Origin: Acidobacteriota bacterium
Lineage (GTDB): Bacteria > Acidobacteriota > Vicinamibacteria > Vicinamibacterales > UBA2999
DNA: 64,000 bases
Direction of reading: 5' to 3'
Assembly (NCBI GenBank): GCA_016871195.1
Contig: VFZN01000013.1
Span: 22,288 to 86,287 of the forward strand
In this document: one piece after another, positions 45,682-54,477 of the stretch
Layout: every line of letters starts with the position of its first letter
Position numbering within the stretch: position 1 is the first letter of the stretch
The notes under the pieces: generated by a model
Seen by the model: only the letters and a program-made list of their open reading frames with translations
What the model was told of the DNA's origin: nothing
Databases searched by the model: none
Made by a program: the position numbers and the translations under genes

Positions 45682-46746
45682 CTAGCGCTTGTCGTACTGC
45701 GTGGCGACCCACGCACGGTAGGCGCCCGTCTGCACATGCGCGACCCACTCGGGATGGTCGAGATACCAGCGCACGGTCTTGCCGAGCCCGGTGCCGAACG
45801 TCTCGGACGGTCGCCAGCCCAGTGCGCGCTCGATCTTGCGCGCGTCGATGGCATAGCGGCGATCGTGACCGGGCCGATCCTTCACAAACGAGATGAGCGA
45901 CGTGTGCGACGTCCCGTCGGGGCGGGGCCGCCACTCGTCGAGCAACGCGCAGATCTGCGTGACGATGGCGAGATTGGGCTGCTCGTTCCAGCCGCCGATG
46001 TTGTAGACCTCGCCGATGGTGCCGGCCTCGAGCACGCGCCTGATGGCGCGGCAGTGATCGGCGACATAGAGCCAGTCACGCACCTGCTGCCCGTCGCCGT
46101 ACACCGGCAGGGCTTTCCCGGCCAGTGCGTTGACGATCATCAGGGGAATCAGCTTCTCGGGAAACTGATACGGCCCGTAGTTGTTCGAGCAGTTGGTGGT
46201 CACGACCGGCAGCCCGTAGGTGTGGTGCCAGGCGCGCACGAGATGATCGCTCGCAGCCTTGCTGGCCGAGTAGGGACTGTTGGGTTCGTAGCGGTGCTCT
46301 TCCGTGAATGCAGGCGCTCCCGGCAGCAGCGACCCGTAGACCTCGTCGGTCGACACATGCACGAACCGGAACTGCGCACGCGCAGCGTCGCCGAGGCCCT
46401 GCCAGTGGGCCCGGGCCGCCTCGAGCAGCTGATACGTGCCGAGGATGTTGGTCTGAATGAAGGCGTCGGCGCCGTGAATCGAGCGGTCGACGTGTGACTC
46501 GGCGGCAAAGTGCACAATCGCTCGGGGCTGATGCTCGGTGAGCAGGGCGCGCACCAGGGCGGCGTCGCCGATCTCACCCTGCACCAGCCGGTGCTGGTCG
46601 GCGCCGGCCATGCCAGCGAAATTTTCAGGATTCCCCGCGTAGGTCAGGGCATCGAGGGTGACGAGGGGCTCATCGCTGTCGGCACACCAGTCGCGCACAA
46701 AGTTGGCCCCGATGAACCCGGCCCCGCCGGTCACAAGAATAGACAC
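45682..46746 (-). CDS. rmlB: dTDP-glucose 4,6-dehydratase RmlB
   Basis: Extended SDR of 354 residues that converts dTDP-glucose to dTDP-4-keto-6-deoxyglucose. ILVTGGAGFIGANFVRDW, HFAAESHVDRSIHGADAFIQTN, VHVSTDEVYGSLL and the catalytic YSASKAASDHLVRAW are diagnostic. NCSNNYGPYQFPEKLIPL and RDWLYVADHCRAI complete the RfbB pattern. No rmlA, rmlC or rmlD is adjacent. It lies 2 bases after a GT2 gene and probably supplies a 6-deoxy sugar for the local glycan. Confidence 0.95.
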   Translation of the reverse strand: MSILVTGGAGFIGANFVRDWCADSDEPLVTLDALTYAGNPENFAGMAGADQHRLVQGEIGDAALVRALLTEHQPRAIVHFAAESHVDRSIHGADAFIQTNILGTYQLLEAARAHWQGLGDAARAQFRFVHVSTDEVYGSLLPGAPAFTEEHRYEPNSPYSASKAASDHLVRAWHHTYGLPVVTTNCSNNYGPYQFPEKLIPLMIVNALAGKALPVYGDGQQVRDWLYVADHCRAIRRVLEAGTIGEVYNIGGWNEQPNLAIVTQICALLDEWRPRPDGTSHTSLISFVKDRPGHDRRYAIDARKIERALGWRPSETFGTGLGKTVRWYLDHPEWVAHVQTGAYRAWVATQYDKR

Positions 46747-46748
46747 GG

Positions 46749-47759
46749 TTAGATTGTCTCCCGGATATCGACCACGGGTGCCGGCCCGAAATCGAAGGCT
46801 TTTTCCGCGCGTTTGACCGCCACCCAGTCACCGGTCATCTGCGCCCACAGCACCTCCGGGTCGACCGTGCGCGTCGCCTGCACCTCAGCACGGCGGGCGC
46901 GCAGGGCCCGCCAGCGCTGCAGCACAGAGCGCTTCCCCCGCCACCATGCTCCGAGTCGCCCCATGCGCGCATACGCGAATGCGGCTGCCGCGGTATAGGC
47001 GAGGTGCGGCAGCACCGACCGCCACAGCAGGAGCGTCGGCGTGTTCACCAGCCACACGGCTTCGAGGTTGCGCTGGCCACACTCGACCGACAGCGCGCTG
47101 ACGCGGCCCAGTGAGGCACTGCCGCCGTGGCGCACGATCGCATCGGCCGCATACCAGACGCGCCCGCCCGTCAGCCGCGCCCGATACGAGAGGTCGACAT
47201 CCTCGTAGACCATGAAGAACGAGGCATCAAAGCCGCCCAGCCGTTCCCACCAGGCACGTCGAATGAGAAAGGCGGCGCCGCAGGCCCCGAACACCTCCTG
47301 CGAGTCGGCCGCACGGTCAGATGACTGGCCATGCAGGCGCTTGAAGGCGCCGCCACAGCGCAGATAGCCGTCGCCTGCTGAATCAATCACGTCAGGACGG
47401 TCCCAGTAGACGATCCGCGAGGTGACGAGCGCCCGGGACGCATCGGCGTCGGCGGCCGCCACGAGGCGCTCGAGCCAGTCGGGGTCGGCGTCGGTGTCGT
47501 TATTCAGGAAGACGAGGGCATCGGTAGTGGCCCCGTGTGCGCCCCGGTTGTTGCCCTCGGCAAATCCGAGGTTGCGGTCGAGCGCCAGCACCTGCACCCA
47601 CGGATGATGCGCCCGCACCCAGGCGACGCTGTCGTCACTCGATGCGTTATCCACCAGCACCACTTCGTCTGCCTGACGCCGCTGAGCCCGCAGTGCCGCC
47701 AGGCACCGCTCGAGCCAGGCGCGCCCGTTCCAGTTCAACACGATCACACGAACGGTCAC
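46749..47759 (-). CDS. GT2-family glycosyltransferase, rhamnosyltransferase-like
   Basis: Family 2 glycosyltransferase of 336 residues. VRVIVLNWNGRAWLERCLAAL starts the GT-A domain. DEVVLVDNASSDDS and FLNNDTDADPDWLE (NDTD for the metal site) follow, then the later motif FFMVYEDVDLSYRARL. C-terminal hydrophobic residues (LPHLAYTAAAAFAYA) may contact the membrane. The GTG start at 47759 overlaps the previous gene's stop as GTGA. Sequence and proximity to rmlB suggest transfer of a 6-deoxyhexose such as rhamnose, but that is an inference. Confidence 0.88.
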   Translation of the reverse strand: MTVRVIVLNWNGRAWLERCLAALRAQRRQADEVVLVDNASSDDSVAWVRAHHPWVQVLALDRNLGFAEGNNRGAHGATTDALVFLNNDTDADPDWLERLVAAADADASRALVTSRIVYWDRPDVIDSAGDGYLRCGGAFKRLHGQSSDRAADSQEVFGACGAAFLIRRAWWERLGGFDASFFMVYEDVDLSYRARLTGGRVWYAADAIVRHGGSASLGRVSALSVECGQRNLEAVWLVNTPTLLLWRSVLPHLAYTAAAAFAYARMGRLGAWWRGKRSVLQRWRALRARRAEVQATRTVDPEVLWAQMTGDWVAVKRAEKAFDFGPAPVVDIRETI

Positions 47760-48868
47760 GATCGCACCTGCCGATGGGCCCGTGTCCCGCGCGAAGCCGC
47801 CTCGCGCCAGACATCGGCCGTCATGCGCGCGGTGTGCGCCCAGGTGAAGCCGGCCGCCTGTGCCACACCGGCCGCCGACAACCGCGCGGTCTCGGCGCGA
47901 TCGCACAGCACGCCCCGCAGAGCGGCGAACCAGTCCTCTGCATCGAGCGGGTCGACGAGGCGTGCCGCATCACCAGTGACTTCAGGAATCGATGACGCGT
48001 GACTGGCCACGACAGGCGTGCCGCAGGCCATGGCTTCGAGCAGCGGCAGGCCGAAGCCTTCATACCGTGAGGGATACGCCATCACCGCCGCCTGGCGATA
48101 CCACTGCAGCAGGCCCTCATCGTCAATCTTCGGCACATGCAGCAGCGCCTGGGCGAGGCCATCGCGCTCCGCCTCTGCGATCAGCGCGTCGCGGCTGCCA
48201 CGGTCAGTGCCCACCAGCACCAGTCGCAGGTTCCCGAGCTCGGGTGACTCACGACGCAGCCGCCGCACGGTATTCCACAGCACGCGCAGGTTGCGCCGAG
48301 GGTGCAGGTCGCCGACGTGCAGCACAACCGGCTGGCGCTGCACCGTGTCACACGGCGAAAACAGTGACGACACACCGAGCGGCACAACGTGAATGCGCGA
48401 GGGGTCGATGCCGTAGGCGGCCGTAATTTCCTGTTGCGAGAAGCGGGAATCGGTGATGACCAGGTCGGCCCGCCGGGCCGAGTGGCGATAGAACGCCCGC
48501 CGGAGCGGATCGGACTGGTGCGGATACCACTCGGGATGGCGCTCGTACGACACATCGTGCAGCGTCACCACCAGCGGCCGCGCCCCCCACACGGGCGCCG
48601 TGTAGGCCGGTGCATGGAATACTGCAGCGCCCGTGCGCGCCGCACCGCGAGGCAGCGCCCAGGCGCACCAGCCCGGGTTGGTCGGCAACGACCAGTGCAC
48701 CGGCTGATGCCGCACCCCCAGGGCACGTGCCAGCGCAGGGTCGCCGCCCACCGCGATGCCATGCACGTCGGTGACCGCCTCGCGCATGGCCCGCCACAGT
48801 TCCCCGACATATCGGCGGATGCCGCCGGCTGGGGAGCTCAGCGCCCGACCATCAAAGGCGATGTCCAT
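47756..48868 (-). CDS. GT4-family glycosyltransferase
   Basis: Glycosyltransferase of 370 residues with a GT-B fold. The N-terminus is MDIAFDGRALSSPAGGIRRYVGELW. VLHVGDLHPRRNLRVL, VMAYPSRYEGFGLPLLEAMACGTPVVAS and EVTGDAARLVDPLDA are typical of the GT4 mannosyltransferase-like group. A long upstream in-frame extension (to 49366) lies antisense to the ABC permease and is rejected. A TACAAT lies 10 bases before ATG 48868. It forms a short operon with the GT2 and rmlB genes. Confidence 0.9.
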   Translation of the reverse strand: MDIAFDGRALSSPAGGIRRYVGELWRAMREAVTDVHGIAVGGDPALARALGVRHQPVHWSLPTNPGWCAWALPRGAARTGAAVFHAPAYTAPVWGARPLVVTLHDVSYERHPEWYPHQSDPLRRAFYRHSARRADLVITDSRFSQQEITAAYGIDPSRIHVVPLGVSSLFSPCDTVQRQPVVLHVGDLHPRRNLRVLWNTVRRLRRESPELGNLRLVLVGTDRGSRDALIAEAERDGLAQALLHVPKIDDEGLLQWYRQAAVMAYPSRYEGFGLPLLEAMACGTPVVASHASSIPEVTGDAARLVDPLDAEDWFAALRGVLCDRAETARLSAAGVAQAAGFTWAHTARMTADVWREAASRGTRAHRQVRS

Positions 48869-48878
48869 CGCGCCAGCG

Positions 48879-48884
48879 ATTGTA
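48879..48884 (-). promoter_or_regulatory. Candidate -10 for the rmlB operon (TACAAT)
   Basis: On the minus strand TACAAT ends 10 bases before ATG 48868. The divergent region to the ABC permease is about 75 bases and also contains TACACT (48905-48910) on the plus strand. No strong -35 is visible for either. Confidence 0.35.
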
Positions 48885-48943
48885 GATGAGGCCGACGCTT
48901 GGGGTACACTTTGCCGGTCGGCTTCGTAGCCGCACTCCTGCCG

Positions 48944-50146
48944 ATGACGCCTGCCGTCACACCTGCGCCGTGGCGCGCCTGTTTCCTCGATGCGCTGGTC
49001 GCTGCTGCTGCGCTGGCACTGGCGTGGTGGCTGCACCTGCCACACGGCGCCCCTGCGCAATGGCTTCTCGCCACGCCGTCCCTGCTGCAGCTGTTTCCAC
49101 TCGTCTTCGCCCTGAGCGTGCTCGCCGTCAGCCGCGTCGGTGGACACGGTGCCTGGGCACGTCCCGTGCTGGCCGGGGGCGTGCTGTCTCTGACGCTGTG
49201 TGCGGTGCTGACCGGGCCGGCATCGGGAACCCCCGTGCCATGGGTGGTGCTGTGCGGCGCGTCCTGGCTCACGATGCTGCTGGCCCTGGCCTGGCGCGGC
49301 AGCCAGCTCTGGCACAGCGCTGTGCACTCGGCACGACAGGGCACCCTCGTGGCCCCACGGCATCACACGCCGGTGCTCGCCACGCTCCGACGGCAGCAGA
49401 CCCTGCTGATGCTGCTCGTCGCACGTGACCTGACGCTCAAGTATCGGGGATCGACACTGGGCATGCTGTGGTCGCTGGCCAATCCGCTGATCATGACCGT
49501 CACCTACGGCCTGGTCTTCACCTATGTCTATCCCTCGCGCATCGAGGGCTTTGTCTATCTGCTACTGCTCGGCATTCTGGCCTGGTCATTCGTGGCCGTC
49601 ACCACACGCATGGCCACCTCCGCCATCGTCGACTCGGGCAGCCTCGTAAAGAATGTCTACTTTCCGCGGCTCGTGCTGCCCACCGCAACGGTGCTGTTCA
49701 ACCTGAGCCAATACGTGGTGGCCCTGGTGGTGCTCGTGCCCATCCTGTCGGTGGCCACCGGTCATCTGCCGTCGTGGCTGATGCTGCTGCTGCCGCTGCC
49801 GCTGATGCTGCTGGTGATGTTCGCATGGGGACTGTCGCTGGTGCTCGCCGCCACCACGGCCCGCCTGCGCGATGTGCAGCACCTGCTCGATGTCGCCCTG
49901 CAGGTGCTGTTCTGGGCCACACCCGTGGTCTATACCCTCGATATTTTTCCGCCCGGCCCCTGGTCGACGCTGGCCCTGTATAGCCCGCTCGCACCATTCA
50001 TCACGGCCCTGCGGTCGCTCGCCTTTGCAGCGGAATGGCCGTCGGCGCAGGTCATGACGCTGATGGTGCTGTATGCCGGCTGCGCGGTCGCCGTCGGCCT
50101 CGGCGTCTTCGTGCGCCTCGAAGAACAGTTTGCGGAGAGCCTGTGA
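48944..50146 (+). CDS. ABC-2 polysaccharide exporter permease (Wzm-like) with N-terminal extension
   Basis: Inner-membrane permease for lipid-linked glycan export with its ATPase partner. The core from about residue 150 (LLVARDLTLKYRGSTLGMLWSLANPLIMTVTYGLVFTYVY) matches Wzm/TagG proteins, with about six segments and VALQVLFWATPVVYTLDIFP. The first 150 residues contain about four additional hydrophobic stretches (LDALVAAAALALAWWL, FPLVFALSVLAVS, VLAGGVLSLTLCAVL, WLTMLLALAW) that standard Wzm proteins lack. ATG 48944 is used; a TTG at 48899 would add 15 residues. It is followed by the ATPase gene in a TGATG overlap. Confidence 0.9.
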   Translation: MTPAVTPAPWRACFLDALVAAAALALAWWLHLPHGAPAQWLLATPSLLQLFPLVFALSVLAVSRVGGHGAWARPVLAGGVLSLTLCAVLTGPASGTPVPWVVLCGASWLTMLLALAWRGSQLWHSAVHSARQGTLVAPRHHTPVLATLRRQQTLLMLLVARDLTLKYRGSTLGMLWSLANPLIMTVTYGLVFTYVYPSRIEGFVYLLLLGILAWSFVAVTTRMATSAIVDSGSLVKNVYFPRLVLPTATVLFNLSQYVVALVVLVPILSVATGHLPSWLMLLLPLPLMLLVMFAWGLSLVLAATTARLRDVQHLLDVALQVLFWATPVVYTLDIFPPGPWSTLALYSPLAPFITALRSLAFAAEWPSAQVMTLMVLYAGCAVAVGLGVFVRLEEQFAESL

Positions 50147-50970
50147 TGCGCCCCGCGTCCGAGTCTCCGGTCGTGCGCTTCACGCAGGTGTCGAAGCGGT
50201 TCCTGCTGCGCCGCAATGCGGCCGGGTCGGTGAAGGAGCTGTGTCTCGCCGCCCTGCATCCGTCGCGTCGCGAAACACACCGCGAACTCTGGGCGCTGCG
50301 GGATGTGACGTTCGACATTCATGCGGGTGAAGCCGTGGCCTTCGTCGGACGCAACGGCTCAGGCAAGAGCACGCTGCTGAAACTGGTGGCCGGCATCACG
50401 GCACCCACGCAGGGACAGGTGCTGGTGACACGCGATGCGCGCATCGGCACGCTCATCGAACTGGGCATCGGGTTTCACGGTGAACTCTCGGCCCGCGACA
50501 ACGTGTATCTGAATGCCGCCATCCACGGGTTGAGCCGACGCGAAATCGACGAGGTATATCCGGCGATTCTCGACTACTCGGGGCTTGCCGACTTCGCCGA
50601 TCAGCCCGTCCGCAACTTCTCGTCGGGCATGCATATGCGGCTGGGCTTCTCGGTGGCCATGCAGCTGCGCCCCGACATTCTGCTCCTCGACGAAGTGTTT
50701 GCCGTGGGCGACGCGGCCTTCCAGGCACAGTGCCTCGACACCATGCGGGCCTATCGGCATCGTGGCGGCACGCTGCTGTTCGTGTCACACGAGCCGGAGT
50801 CGGTGCGCCAGATCTGCGACCGTGTGATCGTGCTCGACGCCGGTGCCGTGGTCTACGATGGCGGCGTCGACGAAGGGCTCGAGGCCTATGCCAGGCTGTC
50901 AGCCTCACGCGGCATTGACGTGGCCGGCGTCGACGAGCATCCGGCACCAGCCAGTCCCCCGCGCGCATGA
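50146..50970 (+). CDS. ABC polysaccharide exporter ATPase (Wzt-like)
   Basis: Nucleotide-binding subunit of the glycan exporter, 274 residues. Walker A GRNGSGKST, the signature NFSSGMHMRLGFS, Walker B ILLLDEVFAVGD and the switch His in FVSHEPESV are all present. It lacks the long C-terminal carbohydrate-binding domain of some Wzt proteins and ends shortly after the ATPase domain. The start ATG 50146 overlaps the permease stop. It pairs with the preceding permease. Confidence 0.94.
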   Translation: MRPASESPVVRFTQVSKRFLLRRNAAGSVKELCLAALHPSRRETHRELWALRDVTFDIHAGEAVAFVGRNGSGKSTLLKLVAGITAPTQGQVLVTRDARIGTLIELGIGFHGELSARDNVYLNAAIHGLSRREIDEVYPAILDYSGLADFADQPVRNFSSGMHMRLGFSVAMQLRPDILLLDEVFAVGDAAFQAQCLDTMRAYRHRGGTLLFVSHEPESVRQICDRVIVLDAGAVVYDGGVDEGLEAYARLSASRGIDVAGVDEHPAPASPPRA

Positions 50971-52190
50971 ACCCGGGATCGACAGCCACGTGGGCCCGGC
51001 GCGTGCGTCTCTGGCAGCGGCGCCTCAGGATGCAGCGGGCGGCCGCGCGGGCCCGCGACTCGTTTGCCCGCCGCACGCGCCACGTGCCGGCGCGCGTGGC
51101 CAGCGACCCACTCGGGGTGTCGGTCGTCGGCCCGATGGCGGCGGCGTCAGGCATGGGGCAGGCCACGCGGGCCACGGTCAACACGCTCAGGCACGTCGAC
51201 GTCGAGACGGTGGACGTCGACTACGACGCCGGGGCGCATCGCGAGCCACCCTCACGCGACCTGCCGTTCACCATCATCCATTTCAATGCCGACCGTATGC
51301 TCGAGGTGCGCGCAGCGCTGCATCCCTCGCTGCTGCGTGATCGGTATGTCATCGGCGTGTGGTTTTGGGAGCTGCCCGAGTTCCGCGCCGACTGGCTCTC
51401 GGCCTTCAATGCCGTCGACGAAGTGTGGGCCCCGTCAGAGTTCATTGGCCGGACGCTCCGCGAGGCGGCCCCGACGACGGTGCCGGTGGTCGACATGCCC
51501 CCGGGCCTGACGGCACCCGCGCCATCAACAGAGGGACGGGCCGAGTTCGGCCTTCCCCCGGACGCCTGTCTGTGCCTGAGCGTGTTTGATGTCTCGAGTC
51601 AGGTCGCGCGGAAGCATCCGCTGGCGGCCATCGCCGCATTTCGTGCCGCGAAGTTCGCTCACGGTGAAGCGGCCCTGGTGTTCAAGTGCATGCGGGCCGA
51701 TCGCAATCCCCAGGCGATTCGCGAGCTGCAGGCCGCGGCGGACGGCCTGCCGCTGCATCTCATCACCGACGACTGGCCGGTGGCGCGCGTGCACGCCCTG
51801 ATGGCCTGTACCGATGTGTGCCTGTCGCTGCATCGCGCCGAGGGTCTGGGGCTGACCATGGCCGAGCAGATGTGGCTGGGGAAGCCTGCCGTGGCCACTG
51901 CGTGGTCGGGCAACGTCGATTTCATGACCGCCGACGACAGCTGCCTTGTGCCTGCGGCACTCGTGCGGATCGACCGCGACTATGGACCCTATCTGGAAGG
52001 TGGCCACTGGGCCGAGGCAGACATTCCCGTTGCCGCAGCGGCCCTGCGTCGGCTCGCCACCGATCCGGGTGCGGCACGCGCAATGGGCCAGCGGGCGCGT
52101 GCCCGCGTCTCGCACCACTTCGACCGTCACAGCCGTGGCCAGCAGATGCGCCACCGTCTGCTGGCACTGCAGCGCGAGGCGGCATGCTGA
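50967..52190 (+). CDS. GT4-family glycosyltransferase
   Basis: Glycosyltransferase of 407 residues with a GT-B fold. The N-terminal half has LGVSVVGPMAAASGMGQATRATVNTL and VIGVWFWELPEFRADWL. The C-terminal half has CLSVFDVSSQVARKHPL, VFKCMRADRNPQAI and LSLHRAEGLGLTMAEQMWLGKPAVATAWSGN, the donor-binding motifs of GT4. It directly follows the ABC ATPase (ATGA overlap) and overlaps the next GT2 gene by 7 bases. Substrate unknown. Confidence 0.88.
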   Translation: MNPGSTATWARRVRLWQRRLRMQRAAARARDSFARRTRHVPARVASDPLGVSVVGPMAAASGMGQATRATVNTLRHVDVETVDVDYDAGAHREPPSRDLPFTIIHFNADRMLEVRAALHPSLLRDRYVIGVWFWELPEFRADWLSAFNAVDEVWAPSEFIGRTLREAAPTTVPVVDMPPGLTAPAPSTEGRAEFGLPPDACLCLSVFDVSSQVARKHPLAAIAAFRAAKFAHGEAALVFKCMRADRNPQAIRELQAAADGLPLHLITDDWPVARVHALMACTDVCLSLHRAEGLGLTMAEQMWLGKPAVATAWSGNVDFMTADDSCLVPAALVRIDRDYGPYLEGGHWAEADIPVAAAALRRLATDPGAARAMGQRARARVSHHFDRHSRGQQMRHRLLALQREAAC

Positions 52191-54433
52191 CCGGGCTGCG
52201 GCGCATCGCCAGTCACATCCGCTTCCGGACCGCATCGCTCGAGGGCAGCCTGCCGTCATCCATCGATGCCGGCACACGCACCACCGCACCGCTCATCGTC
52301 CCTCGTCTGGCACGCCTGATCGTGAATGCCGCGTACGGCACCAGCACACACCATCCGCACACACACGCCTCAGGGGAAGTGACCCTGACAATCACGGCGA
52401 CGGACGGTGAGGGGGGGGCCGAACTCGCGACGGCGACGCGTCGACTGACACCTGCGGTCAGTGCGGCACACGCCGCCACAGCCGACACCACACAGCACGC
52501 CGTGGCCCTCGACCTTCCCGCCCGTCCGTCCTCGCACATCATCATCGCGATCGAGGCATCGATGCCGATCACCCGCGATGGTCGTGTGGCCGCGCAGGAG
52601 GCGCGGGTGCGGATCACGCTGTCTGACCCGCGCCTCGTGTGGCCGCGGACGCTCAAGGAGATGCAGACGCTGTTCGCGGCCGTCCGGGCGCGGGATGGCC
52701 TCACCGGTGCGCTGCGGCGCACGGTGCAGGCGTCGAATGAATTTGATCGGGCCGCCGACTATCGACGCTGGCTGGCCCGTCACCATCCGACGCCGGACAC
52801 GCAGGCCGCCCTCGCGACCATGGTCGACGCGCTTGAGTGGCGTCCGGTCATCAGCATCCTCACGCCGGTCTTCAACACCGACCCGCGACTGCTGCGCGAG
52901 TGCGTGGCGTCGGTCACCGCACAGGTCTATCGCCACTGGCAGCTCGTCCTCATTGACGATGCCTCGACGCGTGAGGAGACGCGTGACGCGCTCAAGGGGC
53001 TCGAGGCGACAGACCCGCGCATCTGTGTGATCTGGCGCACGACCAACGGCCACATCTCGCGCGCCTCGAACGACGGACTGGCGGCGGCCACCGGCGACTA
53101 CATCGCCCTGCTTGATCATGACGACACACTGGCCCCTGAGGCCCTGGCGCGTGTCGCCCAGCGGCTCTCGCACGAGCCCTCGCTTGATTTCATCTATACC
53201 GACGAGGACAAGCTCGACGTGATGGGCGGGCGGTGCGACCCGTATTTCAAACCCGACTGGTCGCCCGAGCATTTCCTCAACTTCATGTACACGAACCACC
53301 TCATGGTGCTGCGGCGCTCGCTGGTGACCGAGGCGGGGGGCTTCCGCGAAGGCTATGAAGGGTCGCAGGATTACGACCTGGCGTTGCGCATCATCACACG
53401 CACATCGCGGGTCGGGCACGTGCCGCATGTGCTGTATCACTGGCGGCAGACGGCCGAATCGACGGCGAGCAGCGGTGACGCCAAGCCCTGGGCGCACGAC
53501 GCTGCGCGACGCGCCCTTGAAGCTCACGTGGCGCGCACCGAACCCGACAGTCGGGTGGTGGCCCTGCCGAGGCCGGGCCTGTTCCGCGTGAAGCGCCCCG
53601 TGCGAGGAACGCCTCTCGTCAGCCTGGTCATCCCGACGGCCGACATGACCCGCGACGTGCAGGGCCGACGCATGCGTCTGCTGGCCCATCTGCTGACGAG
53701 CGTGTCGGCACGCACGACCTATCCCCGACTGGAAGTGGTGGTCTGCGACAATGGCTCGCTCTGTGCAGAGTCACTCGCGGCCCTCGAACCCCTGCCGCAC
53801 ATGCGGATGACATATGACGCGCCGGGCCCGTTCAACTTTGCCCACAAGCTGAATACGGCGGCCGCGAAGGCGACGGGCGACTATCTGGTGCTGCTCAATG
53901 ACGACATCGAAGTCATCAGCCCCGACTGGATTGAGGCCCTGCTCGAGTATGCGCAGGACCCGCAGGTGGGCGCGGTCGGGGCACGGCTGCTGTATCCCGA
54001 CGGACGCCTGCAGCACATCGGCGTGCTGATGGGCGTCGGCGGCCTGACGGGCCACGCGTTCCATCAGCACCCCGGTGCGCACCCGGGCTATTTCGGATCA
54101 GCACGGGGTCCGAGAAACTACTCGGCGGTGACGGCCGCCTGCCTCATGACCGCCCGACGGCACTTCGAGGCGGTCGGGGGCTTCGACGAGCGGCTGGCCA
54201 TCGACTTCAACGATATCGACTACTGCCTGCGCCTCAGACAGCGGGACCTGCGCATCGTCTATACCCCCTACGCCGAACTCATTCATCTCGAGTCGAGCAG
54301 CATTCCCGATCGCCAGTGGCACCCTGATGCCGTGCGGCACATGCGCCACACCTGGGGACCGGTCATCGAGAACGACCCGTTCTACAACCCCCACCTCTCG
54401 CGTCAGTTTGCCGACTATCGGCTGGGCGACTGA
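52184..54433 (+). CDS. Dual-domain GT2 glycosyltransferase
   Basis: Large cytoplasmic protein of 749 residues. The first 200 residues are an N-terminal region of uncertain fold, rich in beta-type alternation and without a membrane segment. Two GT2 domains follow. The first opens PVISILTPVFNTDPRLLRECV, with LIDDASTREE and IALLDHDDTLAPE. The second opens LVSLVIPTADMTRDVQG and continues VVVCDNGSLCAESL, VLLNDDIEVISPDW and FDERLAIDFNDIDYCLRLRQ. Two catalytic domains suggest it makes a disaccharide or alternating linkage. ATG 52184 overlaps the previous stop by 7 bases. Last gene of the exporter operon. Confidence 0.9.
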   Translation: MLTGLRRIASHIRFRTASLEGSLPSSIDAGTRTTAPLIVPRLARLIVNAAYGTSTHHPHTHASGEVTLTITATDGEGGAELATATRRLTPAVSAAHAATADTTQHAVALDLPARPSSHIIIAIEASMPITRDGRVAAQEARVRITLSDPRLVWPRTLKEMQTLFAAVRARDGLTGALRRTVQASNEFDRAADYRRWLARHHPTPDTQAALATMVDALEWRPVISILTPVFNTDPRLLRECVASVTAQVYRHWQLVLIDDASTREETRDALKGLEATDPRICVIWRTTNGHISRASNDGLAAATGDYIALLDHDDTLAPEALARVAQRLSHEPSLDFIYTDEDKLDVMGGRCDPYFKPDWSPEHFLNFMYTNHLMVLRRSLVTEAGGFREGYEGSQDYDLALRIITRTSRVGHVPHVLYHWRQTAESTASSGDAKPWAHDAARRALEAHVARTEPDSRVVALPRPGLFRVKRPVRGTPLVSLVIPTADMTRDVQGRRMRLLAHLLTSVSARTTYPRLEVVVCDNGSLCAESLAALEPLPHMRMTYDAPGPFNFAHKLNTAAAKATGDYLVLLNDDIEVISPDWIEALLEYAQDPQVGAVGARLLYPDGRLQHIGVLMGVGGLTGHAFHQHPGAHPGYFGSARGPRNYSAVTAACLMTARRHFEAVGGFDERLAIDFNDIDYCLRLRQRDLRIVYTPYAELIHLESSSIPDRQWHPDAVRHMRHTWGPVIENDPFYNPHLSRQFADYRLGD

Positions 54434-54477
54434 CACGCGCCGGTATTCATCTCGGGGCGGAGAGACGACCGCAGACG

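Noticed and set aside
48869..49366. 166-residue N-terminal extension of the minus-strand GT4
   Set aside because: Antisense to the ABC permease and of Gln/Arg-rich shadow composition; GT4 homology begins at MDIAFDGRAL.
54434..54477. Terminator between the convergent GT2 and secreted-protein genes
   Set aside because: No stable hairpin was found in the 44-base gap.
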